In this document: positions 56,569 through 64,000 of the stretch, piece after piece
Position numbering within the stretch: the first letter of the stretch is position 1
How the letters are laid out: each line of letters starts with the position of its first letter
Assembly: GCF_018129995.1 (NCBI RefSeq)
Contig: NZ_JAFCKS010000002.1
Coordinates: 992,001 to 1,056,000, forward strand
Direction: 5' to 3'
Length of the DNA: 64,000 nucleotides
Origin: Bradyrhizobium sp. SZCCT0153
GTDB lineage: Bacteria > Pseudomonadota > Alphaproteobacteria > Rhizobiales > Xanthobacteraceae
The notes under the pieces: model-generated
The model's input: the letters and a program-made list of their open reading frames with translations, nothing else
Told to the model about the DNA's origin: nothing
The model's database searches: none
Program-made: the position numbers and the translations under genes

Positions 56569-56607
56569 CCGGCGCGGACAAGGCCAACGCCAGGGGATTC
56601 TTCGGCA

Positions 56608-57690
56608 TCATCGCACGGCATGCAACTCCAGAAACGCCTTCACGCCGGTGACAGTGCCCGTGTCGGACGGCACGTAGCCGGGTAGCGTCGCGACAGCCGC
56701 GCGAAAATCGGCGCTGCGGATGATCTCGAGAATGCGTTGCATCGGCCCGGTGTCCAGGAACGCGCGCTTGCAGACGAAGAAATAATCCTCGGTGAGGAGG
56801 CGGATGAAATCGAGGCCGAAATGCCGGGCGGCCGCCTCGACGCCAAAACTCACATCCGCCATGCCGCTCGCGACATAGGCCGCGACCGCGGCGTGGGTGA
56901 ACTCGATCTGCTGCGCGCCGTTGATCCTGCTCTCGTCGATGCCGCTTGCGGTAAGCAACTGGTCGAACAGCAGGCGCGTGCCGGAATCATGGTCGCGGTT
57001 GACGAAGCGCACCTTGGGGCCGGTGAGATCGCCGAGCGAAGCGATGCGCAGCGGATTGCCCCGCGCGACCATCAATCCCATCTCGCGGGTCACGAAGCTG
57101 ATGATGCGATCTTCGCGCGGATCGAGCCATTCGCGCGCCGCCTTGATGCCCTGGGCGCGCAGCGCGCCGTGCGGCAGATGCAGGCCGGAGAGGTCGCAGG
57201 CACCCTGTGCCAGCGCGACCAGCGAATGCTGGTTGCTGACATAGCGCAAATCGACGCCGATGCCGGGCTCGCGGTCGAGGAACTCGCGCAGCTTCGCCAC
57301 CGCAAAGCCGTGGCTGGCATGGACGCGGATCACCGAGGGGCGCTGCTCGAGGAACGGCTTGATCTCGCTTGCCAGCTCCTGCGCCAGGTTTTGGAGCTGC
57401 GGCCCGAGCCGGGCCTGCATGCGCTCGCCGGCCCACACCAGCCGCTCGCCGAACGGCGTGAGTTTCGAGCCCTTGCCGCGCTGGGTCTCGACCAGCGGCG
57501 TGCCGAAGAATTCCGACCATTGCTCGATCAGATTCCAGACATGGCGATAGGACAGGTGCGCATCGCTGGCCGCGCTGGTGATCTTTCCGGTCTTCCTGAT
57601 TTCATTGAGGATGCCGAGCATGACGACGACGGTGCGCGGATTGCCCTCGCGGCGAAACCGCCAGACGGCTTCGATCTCGATCTGAAGCAT
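56608..57690 (-). CDS. LysR/ModE-type helix-turn-helix regulator with PBP-like sensor
   Basis: 360 residues. N-terminal ModE/LysR-type helix-turn-helix (residues 22-85; KITSAASDAHLSYRHVWNLI). The rest is a PF12727-type periplasmic-binding-protein-like ligand domain (VIRVHASHGFAV, DLRYVSNQHSLVALAQGACDLSG, NRDHDSGTRLLFD, ASGMADVSFGVEAAARHFGLDF). It would bind a small ligand such as an oxyanion. Divergent from the aldehyde dehydrogenase at 57801, which it probably controls, with the inverted repeat 57744-57805 in between. Confidence 0.88.
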   Translation of the reverse strand: MLQIEIEAVWRFRREGNPRTVVVMLGILNEIRKTGKITSAASDAHLSYRHVWNLIEQWSEFFGTPLVETQRGKGSKLTPFGERLVWAGERMQARLGPQLQNLAQELASEIKPFLEQRPSVIRVHASHGFAVAKLREFLDREPGIGVDLRYVSNQHSLVALAQGACDLSGLHLPHGALRAQGIKAAREWLDPREDRIISFVTREMGLMVARGNPLRIASLGDLTGPKVRFVNRDHDSGTRLLFDQLLTASGIDESRINGAQQIEFTHAAVAAYVASGMADVSFGVEAAARHFGLDFIRLLTEDYFFVCKRAFLDTGPMQRILEIIRSADFRAAVATLPGYVPSDTGTVTGVKAFLELHAVR

Positions 57691-57743
57691 CTGATGTCCT
57701 TATGAACTTCGCTTCATATGTGGGGCGTCCATTTGCAAACCAT

Positions 57744-57805
57744 ATCATATTTACTCCGGTTAAAATGCGCTTAGGCTGGCATACCAGAGATGGAGTAAAT
57801 ATGAT
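57744..57805 (+). promoter_or_regulatory. Inverted repeat enclosing the aldehyde dehydrogenase start
   Basis: ATCATATTTACTCC (57744-57757) and GGAGTAAATATGAT (57792-57805) are a perfect 14-bp inverted pair separated by 34 bp. The right arm contains the GGAG ribosome site and the ATG itself. As DNA it could be an operator for the divergent regulator; as RNA it could hide the start in a stem. Both are inference; the repeat itself is exact. Confidence 0.7.
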
Positions 57806-59288
57806 GTCCGTTGCATATGACTTTGCGCATTCGCCGGCGGCCGAATTCATGGCCCGGCCGCAGCATCTGCTGATCGACGGTCGCCGCGTGGCCGCCAGCT
57901 CCGGCCGCACCTTCAAGTCCCTCAATCCCGCGACCGGTCAGGTCATCGCGACTGTTGCCGAAGGCAACGAGGCGGATGTCGAGCACGCCGTGGCGGCAGC
58001 GCGCAGGGCGTTCGAAGGTCCCTGGCGCACGATGCGCGCCTCCGAGCGCGGCCAGATCATGCTGCGCTGGGCCGAGCTGCTGAAACAGCACGCCGACGAG
58101 ATAATCGAGCTCGAGTCGATCGATGCCGGCAAGCCGATCTCCGCGACGATGCGCCAGGACTTTCCGGCCGCCATCGACACGCTGATCTATTATGCCGGCT
58201 GGGCCGACAAGATCAGCGGCGACGTCGTGCCGGTGCGTGACGATGCCCTGACCTATACCGTGCGCGAGCCGGTCGGCGTGGTCGCAGCGATCGTGCCGTG
58301 GAATTTCCCGCTGATGATCGGGATGTGGAAGCTCGCGCCGGCGCTGGCCTGCGGCTGCACGATCGTGATGAAGCCGGCCGAGCTGACCTCGCTGTCCGCG
58401 CTGCGCATCGCCGAGCTTGCGCTCGAAGCCGGCCTGCCGGCGGGCGTCTTCAACGTCGTCACAGGGCCCGGCCGCGTCGTCGGCGACGCGCTGGTCAATC
58501 ACCCCGACGTCGACAAGGTCACCTTCACCGGCTCGCCCGGCGTGGGCCGCGGAATCATGAAGGGCGCGGCCGGCAACTTCAAGCGCGTCTCGCTCGAGCT
58601 TGGCGGCAAGTCGGCCAACGTCATCTTCGACGATGCCGATCTCGAAGCAGCAAGCAAGGCTGCGGCATCCGGCATCTTCTTCAATGCGGGGCAGGTGTGC
58701 TCGGCCGGCTCCCGGGTGCTGGTGCAGGAGAAAGCCTATGACGAGGTCGTCGAGCGGCTGGCTGCGCGCGCAAGATCGCTCAGGATCGGCGATCCGCTCG
58801 ATCGCAAGACGACGCTCGGTCCCGTGATCTCCGAGAAGCAGATGAAGTCGATCCTCGATTATGTCGATATCGGGCAGAAGGAGGGGGCAACCCTCGTCAC
58901 CGGCGGGACGCGGGTCGGCGAGCGCGGCTATTTCATCAGCCCCGCGGTGTTCGCGGGCGTCGAACACGAGATGCGGATCTCGCAGGAGGAAATCTTTGGC
59001 CCCGTCGTCAGCGTCATCAAGTTCAGGGACGAGGCCGATGCCCTGCGGATCGCCAACGGCACCGCCTACAGCCTCGCCGCCGGTGTCTGGAGCCGCGATA
59101 TCGGCAGGCTGCAGCGCTTCGCCAAGCGGGCGCGTGCCGGGACGGTGTGGATGAACACTTATGGCTACACCGACGTGCGCCTGCCCTGGGGCGGCGAGCG
59201 CGACTCCGGCCTTGGCCGCGAGCACGGCACGGCCGCGCTCGACAATTTCACCGAACCCAAGGCTGTGTGGATGAACCTGGCCGTCTGA
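57801..59288 (+). CDS. Aldehyde dehydrogenase (NAD(P)+)
   Basis: 495 residues from ATG 57801 (GGAG upstream). PWNFPLM for cofactor binding, ELGGKSANVIF with the general-base glutamate, and the catalytic Cys300 in FNAGQVCSAGS. Full-length classical ALDH. The substrate is unknown. The start codon and ribosome site lie in the inverted repeat 57744-57805, so expression is likely tightly controlled, probably by the divergent regulator. A terminator follows at 59312. Confidence 0.94.
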   Translation: MMSVAYDFAHSPAAEFMARPQHLLIDGRRVAASSGRTFKSLNPATGQVIATVAEGNEADVEHAVAAARRAFEGPWRTMRASERGQIMLRWAELLKQHADEIIELESIDAGKPISATMRQDFPAAIDTLIYYAGWADKISGDVVPVRDDALTYTVREPVGVVAAIVPWNFPLMIGMWKLAPALACGCTIVMKPAELTSLSALRIAELALEAGLPAGVFNVVTGPGRVVGDALVNHPDVDKVTFTGSPGVGRGIMKGAAGNFKRVSLELGGKSANVIFDDADLEAASKAAASGIFFNAGQVCSAGSRVLVQEKAYDEVVERLAARARSLRIGDPLDRKTTLGPVISEKQMKSILDYVDIGQKEGATLVTGGTRVGERGYFISPAVFAGVEHEMRISQEEIFGPVVSVIKFRDEADALRIANGTAYSLAAGVWSRDIGRLQRFAKRARAGTVWMNTYGYTDVRLPWGGERDSGLGREHGTAALDNFTEPKAVWMNLAV

Positions 59289-59311
59289 TACCTCCCGAGC
59301 GGCCAAGCCTG

Positions 59312-59350
59312 GAGCCCGCCTGATCTTTCGGTCAGGCGGGCTCTCTTTTC
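59312..59350 (+). terminator. Rho-independent terminator of the aldehyde dehydrogenase
   Basis: GAGCCCGCCTGA and TCAGGCGGGCTC form a perfect 12-bp stem around TCTTTCGG, followed by TCTTTTC. It ends the aldehyde dehydrogenase transcript. Confidence 0.8.
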
Positions 59351-59475
59351 GAGATCGGTCAAATTGTCTGCATTCCGCTCAGTCGCGGCAAACCCTGCGG
59401 ACAAGAAGCACGGCGCCTTAAACCAGAGTTTTGGAACCGGCCTGCATGCTGCCTGCAAAAGGTTGGGGCATCAGC

Positions 59476-59739
59476 ATGTCAGTTCTCAGGGAGATCGTCG
59501 TTGCCGTCGCGGGAGTCTACGCGCTCCTGTTCGCGTGCGACGCATTGTTCGGGGTTGGCGAAGCGCGCTTCGACGACGCCTATTACAGCGCCAGCTTCTA
59601 CGCGCCGCGGCCGAAGGAATTCCGGTTCGCCGGCGATACGCCGCCGGCCGTGCGCGTCAGCGACGCCTTTGCGCAATTCGCGCCGGGCGAAGCCAAGCCG
59701 AACAAGCGTTACTCGTCTCTGACGATGATCATTCGCTAG
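59476..59739 (+). CDS. Small membrane-anchored protein
   Basis: 87 residues from ATG 59476. One N-terminal hydrophobic segment (residues 5-24, EIVVAVAGVYALLFACDALF) that is either an anchor or a signal, then a soluble tail (RFDDAYYSASFYAPRP). No family recognised. Confidence 0.7.
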   Translation: MSVLREIVVAVAGVYALLFACDALFGVGEARFDDAYYSASFYAPRPKEFRFAGDTPPAVRVSDAFAQFAPGEAKPNKRYSSLTMIIR

Positions 59740-59816
59740 GGCGTCTACTCATGGTTCCGCTTCGCCCGGACGACCAGCCCCCACCTACGAGCAACAGACT
59801 GGTCTCGTTCCTCAGT

Positions 59817-60245
59817 TCATTTTGGCACGGGTGAGCCGTGATGCTGAGCAATCAGCCATCGGCCGTCTACCTTCACCATCGCGAGCGTCAAACGGTAGGG
59901 GACCACTGTGCCGTCCTTGAGAATGAAATTCGCAAAGCCGGAGCTAAGAAGGACGTCTGGCACCACCGCGACGGCTTGTTGGTCTCCCATCTTTACTTGG
60001 ATGCCTGGAGGGAGCTTACTAAAGTAGGCGCGTACGCCCGCTGAGCCTGAGAAGAGTTGGGCAACCGACCCGAAAAGCGTTGCTTCGCTGGTGTAGAGTG
60101 CGACGAACTTGTCGGCATCGCCCGAATTGTAGACCTGCTCCCACTGCGCTCTGACCGCCGCGGCGTCTTCGTTTGGTCCGGCCTTCGCAAGTTGAGGCAA
60201 GGAAAAACCAACGACAATCAGAAAAATTGCGAATAGCCTCTGCAT
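59817..60245 (-). CDS. Exported SnoaL/DUF4440-like protein
   Basis: 142 residues. Signal peptide (1-22, AKAGP). NTF2-like/DUF4440 domain: VRAQWEQVYNSGDADKFVALY helix then YTSEATLFGSVAQLF and MVKVDGRWLIAQHHGSPVP. Related to SgcJ/EcaC family. Periplasmic; ligand unknown. Confidence 0.88.
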   Translation of the reverse strand: MQRLFAIFLIVVGFSLPQLAKAGPNEDAAAVRAQWEQVYNSGDADKFVALYTSEATLFGSVAQLFSGSAGVRAYFSKLPPGIQVKMGDQQAVAVVPDVLLSSGFANFILKDGTVVPYRLTLAMVKVDGRWLIAQHHGSPVPK

Positions 60246-60475
60246 AAGGACGCTCCAATATATTCGGTACGGCTAGGGCGGCGGTTCGGCCGCGTGGACC
60301 TGCGCCGGAAAATTTCAGCTCAATTCATCAAGCAATACTTGAAAGTTACAGCCAATGTCGGAGTTGGGTCAATCGCGGCGGCTCGTCCCTTGGCCGGTGA
60401 CGTCCCGTTTGCGCAGGACTCCGCACCACATCACCGATACGATGGGCCATGAACGGAAATCGGTCGACTGCTTCT

Positions 60476-62272
60476 TCAATCCTCCCAACCGGCTTTATGA
60501 AGGCCGTCCAGCATGAGGGCGTGATCTTCTGGCCGAAACCACGGTGGCCGCTGACGGACCTGAAACTCAAAGGATGTGGATGAAATTGCGATTGCTTTTT
60601 GCAGCGCATCTTCGGCTTCAGCGGTGCGACCGAGTTGGCCGAGAGCAGCGGCAAGCCAGCGGTAGGGGGAGGGAAAATCGGGAAATGTTCGGGTCGCGTG
60701 CTCCGCCGTCTCGACTGCGGCGGCGTAGTCCCGGCAAAAATAGTGAGCCAATGCGACCTGGTTCAAGCGATTCACCAGCGACGGGTCACGAGGGTCGAGT
60801 CGAATGCACGTCTCGAGGGCGACGAGCCCCTCTTTTGGACGGCCGGAATACGCGAGAATGACGCCCAAAGCTCCGTGAGCCGCTGCCAGATTCGGGCAGA
60901 GTGCCAGCGCCCGTTCGGCCTGGGCATGTGCCCCGCTGTGATCGCCCCGAGCGTTGAGCGCCAGCGCCAGGCGTGAATGGGCGTCAGCGTTGCCACCATC
61001 CAGAGCGACCGCGCGTCGCGCCAATTCTTCTTCTTTGACTTGTGTTCCTTTCGCCCGACTGAGCACGGTGGAGAGCCCGATATATCCGGGCGCGAACATT
61101 GGGTCGAGATCAATGGCCCGCTGAAAGAACTGTCCGGCAACGGCATCATCCTCGGCGCTCGCCTTGCCCAGATGCCACATTCCACGCTGGTAGGCACCCC
61201 AGGCATCAAGACTTGCGGGTGGCTTGCGCATCGCCCGCTGTTGCTCGGCGCCGGCAATGACCGGTGCGATGGCGATGGTCGTGGATTGCGCGATGTCATC
61301 CTGTACGGAGAAGATGTCGGCTATATCGCGGTCGTAACGTTCCGCCCAGACATGTTTGCCCGTTTCCGCTTCGACAAGCTGTGCGGTGACGCGGACGCGG
61401 TTGCCGGATTTTCGCAGACCGCCCTCAAGCACATAGCGAACGCCGAGTTCGCGCCCGACTTGTTTCACGTCGACCGCGCGTCCCTTGAAGGAAAACGACG
61501 AATTGCGGGCGATGACGAACAGTGAGGAGTATCGCGACAAAGCCGTGATGACGTCCTGCGCGATTCCGTCGGCGAAGAACTCCTGGTCCGGATCGGGACT
61601 CATGTTCTGGAACGGCAGCACCGCGATGGATGGCTTGTCCGGAAGCGCAAGGGGTCCCGCGATTTCAGGCGCTTGACCTGGCGTTGATGCTGCAGAGGAG
61701 TACTCATCGACAAGAAGACGCCATGCATGCATCGGTTCGGCGATATTCTTGAGTGCCTGCAGGCCCATATCGTCGTAGGCGACGTCTATCTTGCCGCGAA
61801 TCTGCCGACGAGCATCGTCGGAAACACAGATGCCGCCGGGGTCGGCTATCCCTTCGAGGCGCGCTGCGATGTTGACGCCATCGCCGAAGATGTCGTTGTC
61901 ATCGATGATGATATCGCCGATGTGGATGCCGATCCGGAATTCGATCCTCATTGCCGGGGAGACGTCGGCGTTCTGCGCCGCCATTCTGCGCTGGACTTCA
62001 ACCGCACTGCGCGCCGCGTCTACCGCACTCGCAAACTCGACCAGCATGCCGTCGCCGGTGGTCTTGACGATGCGGCCGCGATGCGCAGAGATCGTGGCAT
62101 CGACAACGGACTTTCGAGCTTCCTTCAGCCGGGCCAGCGTGCCTTCCTCGTCGGCGCCCATGAGACGGCTGTAACCAGCGACATCCGCAGCCAACACCGC
62201 TACAAGTCGTCGTTCCACGCGCTCGCCGGTCAAAATGGCCTCAAAAATATGATATCTGGCCCAGCGCATCAA
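60476..62272 (-). CDS. Class III adenylate/guanylate cyclase with TPR repeats
   Basis: 598 residues. Class III cyclase domain (about 20-180): VLAADVAGYSRLMG, VKTTGDGMLVEF and IGIHIGDIIIDDNDIFGDGVNIAARL carry metal and substrate residues. Residues 215-335 are a TolB-like N-terminal region (KPSIAVLPFQNMSPDPDQEFF), then TPR repeats (about 380-560). A TTG at 62233, with GAGG seven bases upstream, gives the more usual family N-terminus. Makes a cyclic nucleotide in response to unknown cues; these multi-domain cyclases are abundant in Bradyrhizobium. Confidence 0.92.
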   Translation of the reverse strand: MMRWARYHIFEAILTGERVERRLVAVLAADVAGYSRLMGADEEGTLARLKEARKSVVDATISAHRGRIVKTTGDGMLVEFASAVDAARSAVEVQRRMAAQNADVSPAMRIEFRIGIHIGDIIIDDNDIFGDGVNIAARLEGIADPGGICVSDDARRQIRGKIDVAYDDMGLQALKNIAEPMHAWRLLVDEYSSAASTPGQAPEIAGPLALPDKPSIAVLPFQNMSPDPDQEFFADGIAQDVITALSRYSSLFVIARNSSFSFKGRAVDVKQVGRELGVRYVLEGGLRKSGNRVRVTAQLVEAETGKHVWAERYDRDIADIFSVQDDIAQSTTIAIAPVIAGAEQQRAMRKPPASLDAWGAYQRGMWHLGKASAEDDAVAGQFFQRAIDLDPMFAPGYIGLSTVLSRAKGTQVKEEELARRAVALDGGNADAHSRLALALNARGDHSGAHAQAERALALCPNLAAAHGALGVILAYSGRPKEGLVALETCIRLDPRDPSLVNRLNQVALAHYFCRDYAAAVETAEHATRTFPDFPSPYRWLAAALGQLGRTAEAEDALQKAIAISSTSFEFQVRQRPPWFRPEDHALMLDGLHKAGWED

Positions 62273-62405
62273 AGCACGCAGAACTGCTTTCGGCTAGCGC
62301 CGACGTTCGTTCGGAATCACAAGACGAAATGCCGGAGCACGTTGCGCCGGTCTGCTTCACCCCGAGAAGCAGCATGTGCCGGTCCACGCCTTTCGCGCTC
62401 TATTC

Positions 62406-63302
62406 TCACTCCCCCTGGATCCATTCCGCCACGCCGCGCCATAGCGTGTCGCGATGCTCGGGGCGGAAGAAGCCGAAATGGCCTATTCCCTTGGCGCCGA
62501 CGTCGGACGGCTTCACCGTCAGCACCTCCGGCTTGATCGCGGTGAAGCCGGACGTGAGCAGCTCGACCGCCGGCCGCGTCGCCCAGGCATCGTCGGAGAA
62601 GCACAGCGCGCGCAGCTCGCCCTTGAATTTTGCGAAATTCTCCAGCGCCGGCAGCTTTGAATCGAACAGGTAGCGCGGGCTCGAGACCCACTCGGCCCAT
62701 TGCAGGAACACGCCCTTGGGTAGGTCCTCGCCGATGCCGGCCCAGCCCGGCGCGTAGCCGAGCGCGTGGACGAGCGGCACGCCGACGAGATTCATGAAGG
62801 CGTAGACGCGATATTTCTCCGGAGATGTCATCAGCCGCCAGGTTGCCGCTTGCGAGGCCACGAAGGCGGCGCGCGAAATCTCGCTGTTGTTTGCGATCAG
62901 CCCCAGCGCCTGGCCGCCGAAGGAGTGGCCGACATAGGCGAGCGGCAGGGTGTTGTAGCGCTCGCGCATCCAGTGCACCGCGGCGGCGACGTCGAGCGCG
63001 GCCCAGTCCGACATCGAGGCCTTGAAGCCGACCAGCGATTTCGGCTGGTTGTAGCCGACCATCGCCGGCAGCCGGGAGTCGCCAATGCCGCGATAGTCGT
63101 AGGTCAGGACCGCGCAGCCGCGGTGGGCGAGATAGGAGGCAAAGCCGCGATAGATTTTTCGCGGGACGGCGGTCGCGGAGTTGATCAGGACGGCATGGCG
63201 CTTGGTCCCGCGCGGCAGGAACAAGGTGCCGGCCAGCGCATACCCGTCGCTCGCCGGGAAGCTGATCTCGTCGATGAAAACGTCGTCCAGTGCCGCGTCC
63301 AT
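62406..63302 (-). CDS. Alpha/beta hydrolase
   Basis: 298 residues from ATG 63302. Ser127 in YVGHSFGGQALG, TYDYRGIGDSRLP oxyanion region, and C-terminal GIGHFGFFRPEHRD with the catalytic His. The HGFF tail recalls serine aminopeptidase-like S33 hydrolases. Substrate unknown. A longer frame to 63440 is not family-like. Divergent from the DAHP synthase gene. Confidence 0.9.
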   Translation of the reverse strand: MDAALDDVFIDEISFPASDGYALAGTLFLPRGTKRHAVLINSATAVPRKIYRGFASYLAHRGCAVLTYDYRGIGDSRLPAMVGYNQPKSLVGFKASMSDWAALDVAAAVHWMRERYNTLPLAYVGHSFGGQALGLIANNSEISRAAFVASQAATWRLMTSPEKYRVYAFMNLVGVPLVHALGYAPGWAGIGEDLPKGVFLQWAEWVSSPRYLFDSKLPALENFAKFKGELRALCFSDDAWATRPAVELLTSGFTAIKPEVLTVKPSDVGAKGIGHFGFFRPEHRDTLWRGVAEWIQGE

Positions 63303-63483
63303 GGGCAGCCGGTATCCTGCCAGTTTCCTCGCCGTTTCCCAACAAATGCGAATTTGGCTTTTCCCGCAAGGGTTTGCAGTGCCGAATGGATTTACAACTG
63401 GCGGCGGGGACCCAGCCTGTGTATAAGGCGGCCCTCGCAACCCACAGATCAGGTTGTGCTTTTTGCTTCACGGAGAGATTGCG

Positions 63484-64000
63484 ATGTCCGAGCGGTGGAC
63501 GCCCGAGTCCTGGCGCAGCAAGCCGGTGCTCCAGGTGCCCGATTATCCCGACGCCAAGGCCCTGGCCGACGTCGAGGCGCAGCTTGCGACCTTTCCGCCG
63601 CTGGTGTTCGCGGGCGAGGCGCGCAACCTGAAAAAGGCACTGGCGCGGGTCGCGGCCGGCGAGGCCTTCCTGCTGCAGGGCGGCGATTGCGCCGAGAGCT
63701 TTGCCGAGCACGGCGCCAACAACATTCGCGACTTCTTCCGCGTGCTGCTGCAGATGGCGGTGGTGCTCACTTACGCCGGCGCGGTGCCGGTGGTGAAGGT
63801 CGGCCGCGTCGCCGGCCAGTTCGCCAAGCCGCGGTCCTCGCCGACCGAGAAGATCAACGGCGTCGAGCTGCCGAGCTATCGCGGCGACATCGTCAACGAC
63901 ATCGCCTTCACCAGGGAAGCGCGCGTGCCGGATCCGCAGCGCCAGCTGATGGCCTATCGCCAGTCGGCGGCGACGCTGAACCTGCTTCGTGCCTTCGCCA
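63484..64000 (+). CDS. Class II 3-deoxy-7-phosphoheptulonate synthase (C-terminus outside window)
   Basis: 172 residues visible from ATG 63484 (GGAG eight bases upstream). [43 protein letters not shown] with the metal-binding Cys (about 66), [15 protein letters not shown], and [17 protein letters not shown] are class II (plant-like) DAHP synthase motifs. Condenses phosphoenolpyruvate and erythrose-4-phosphate, the first step of aromatic synthesis. The rest runs past base 64000. Confidence 0.95.
   Translation, partial: MSERWTPESWRSKPVLQVPDYPDAKALADVEAQLATFPPLVFAGEARNLKKALARVAAGEAFLLQGGDCAESFAEHGANNIRDFFRVLLQMAVVLTYAGAVPVVKVGRVAGQFAKPRSSPTEKINGVELPSYRGDIVNDIAFTREARVPDPQRQLMAYRQSAATLNLLRAFA

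Overview
The window is GC-rich chromosomal DNA of an alphaproteobacterium, most probably Bradyrhizobium or a close relative in the Nitrobacteraceae. This rests on recognised protein families (NhaD antiporter, class II DAHP synthase, paired Tat-exported TRAP binding proteins, short rhizobial zinc-ribbon proteins, adenylate cyclase-TPR protein) and on two intergenic palindromic repeat types that I associate with Bradyrhizobium. No replication, phage, conjugation, CRISPR, rRNA or tRNA feature was seen. It reads as ordinary chromosome with a catabolic and transport accessory character.

Layout. (1) 1-9179: an inositol-monophosphatase/histidinol-phosphatase fragment and AraC and DeoR regulators on the minus strand diverge from a five-gene operon: class III aminotransferase, glutamine-synthetase-like ligase, aldehyde dehydrogenase, iron alcohol dehydrogenase and M20 amidohydrolase. 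Together these look like a nitrogen or amine catabolic pathway using gamma-glutamylation. (2) 9230-17808: a MarR regulator diverges from a signal-less AmiC-like binding protein, a Tat-exported binding protein, a full LivHMGF-type ABC transporter, a signature amidase and a small monooxygenase-fold protein. This reads as an amide/urea uptake and hydrolysis operon, and it ends in what looks like a broken ureE. (3) 18248-26768: housekeeping genes (dusA, porin-like protein, retropepsin, DUF1289, sensor kinase, nhaD, hydroxyacid dehydrogenase, glyoxalase-fold protein, apbC/mrp).

(4) 26973-34545: two paralogous TRAP binding proteins, a TctD/TctE-like two-component system, a MITE-like repeat element and the DctM/DctQ membrane subunits form one dispersed solute-uptake module. 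(5) 34718-40905: moaA, a PEGA lipoprotein, gph, rpiA, a DUF2059 protein, glutathione reductase and a Bradyrhizobium-type secreted protein. (6) 40988-48350: stress and small-protein region with a manganese catalase fused to a DUF892 domain, an alcohol dehydrogenase collapsed by internal deletion, a PepSY-like protein, a YflT-like stress protein and a bicupin protein.

(7) 46875-51655: a compact minus-strand run of MOSC-ferredoxin reductase fusion, peroxiredoxin-like protein, class II glutamine amidotransferase, YbdK-type carboxylate-amine ligase and a zinc-ribbon peptide, suggesting a redox or thiol task. (8) 51841-54590: NTF2-like protein, then a TerB-like, small membrane, TerC-like and UPF0114 gene set. 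(9) 54611-64000: an AraC fragment, LysR, an excisionase-fold-like protein, a LysR/ModE-type regulator divergent from an aldehyde dehydrogenase whose start codon lies in a perfect 14-bp inverted repeat, small secreted or membrane proteins, an adenylate cyclase-TPR protein, an alpha/beta hydrolase and the beginning of a class II DAHP synthase.

The strongest leads are the inverted repeat covering the ribosome binding site and start of the aldehyde dehydrogenase (57744-57805), the gamma-glutamyl-type operon without a PuuD-like hydrolase (2684-9179), the cytosolic AmiC-like sensor in an amide operon (9864-10979), the Mn-catalase-DUF892 fusion (41240-42535), and the MOSC/peroxiredoxin/amidotransferase/ligase operon. 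No system could be proven new from the sequence alone.
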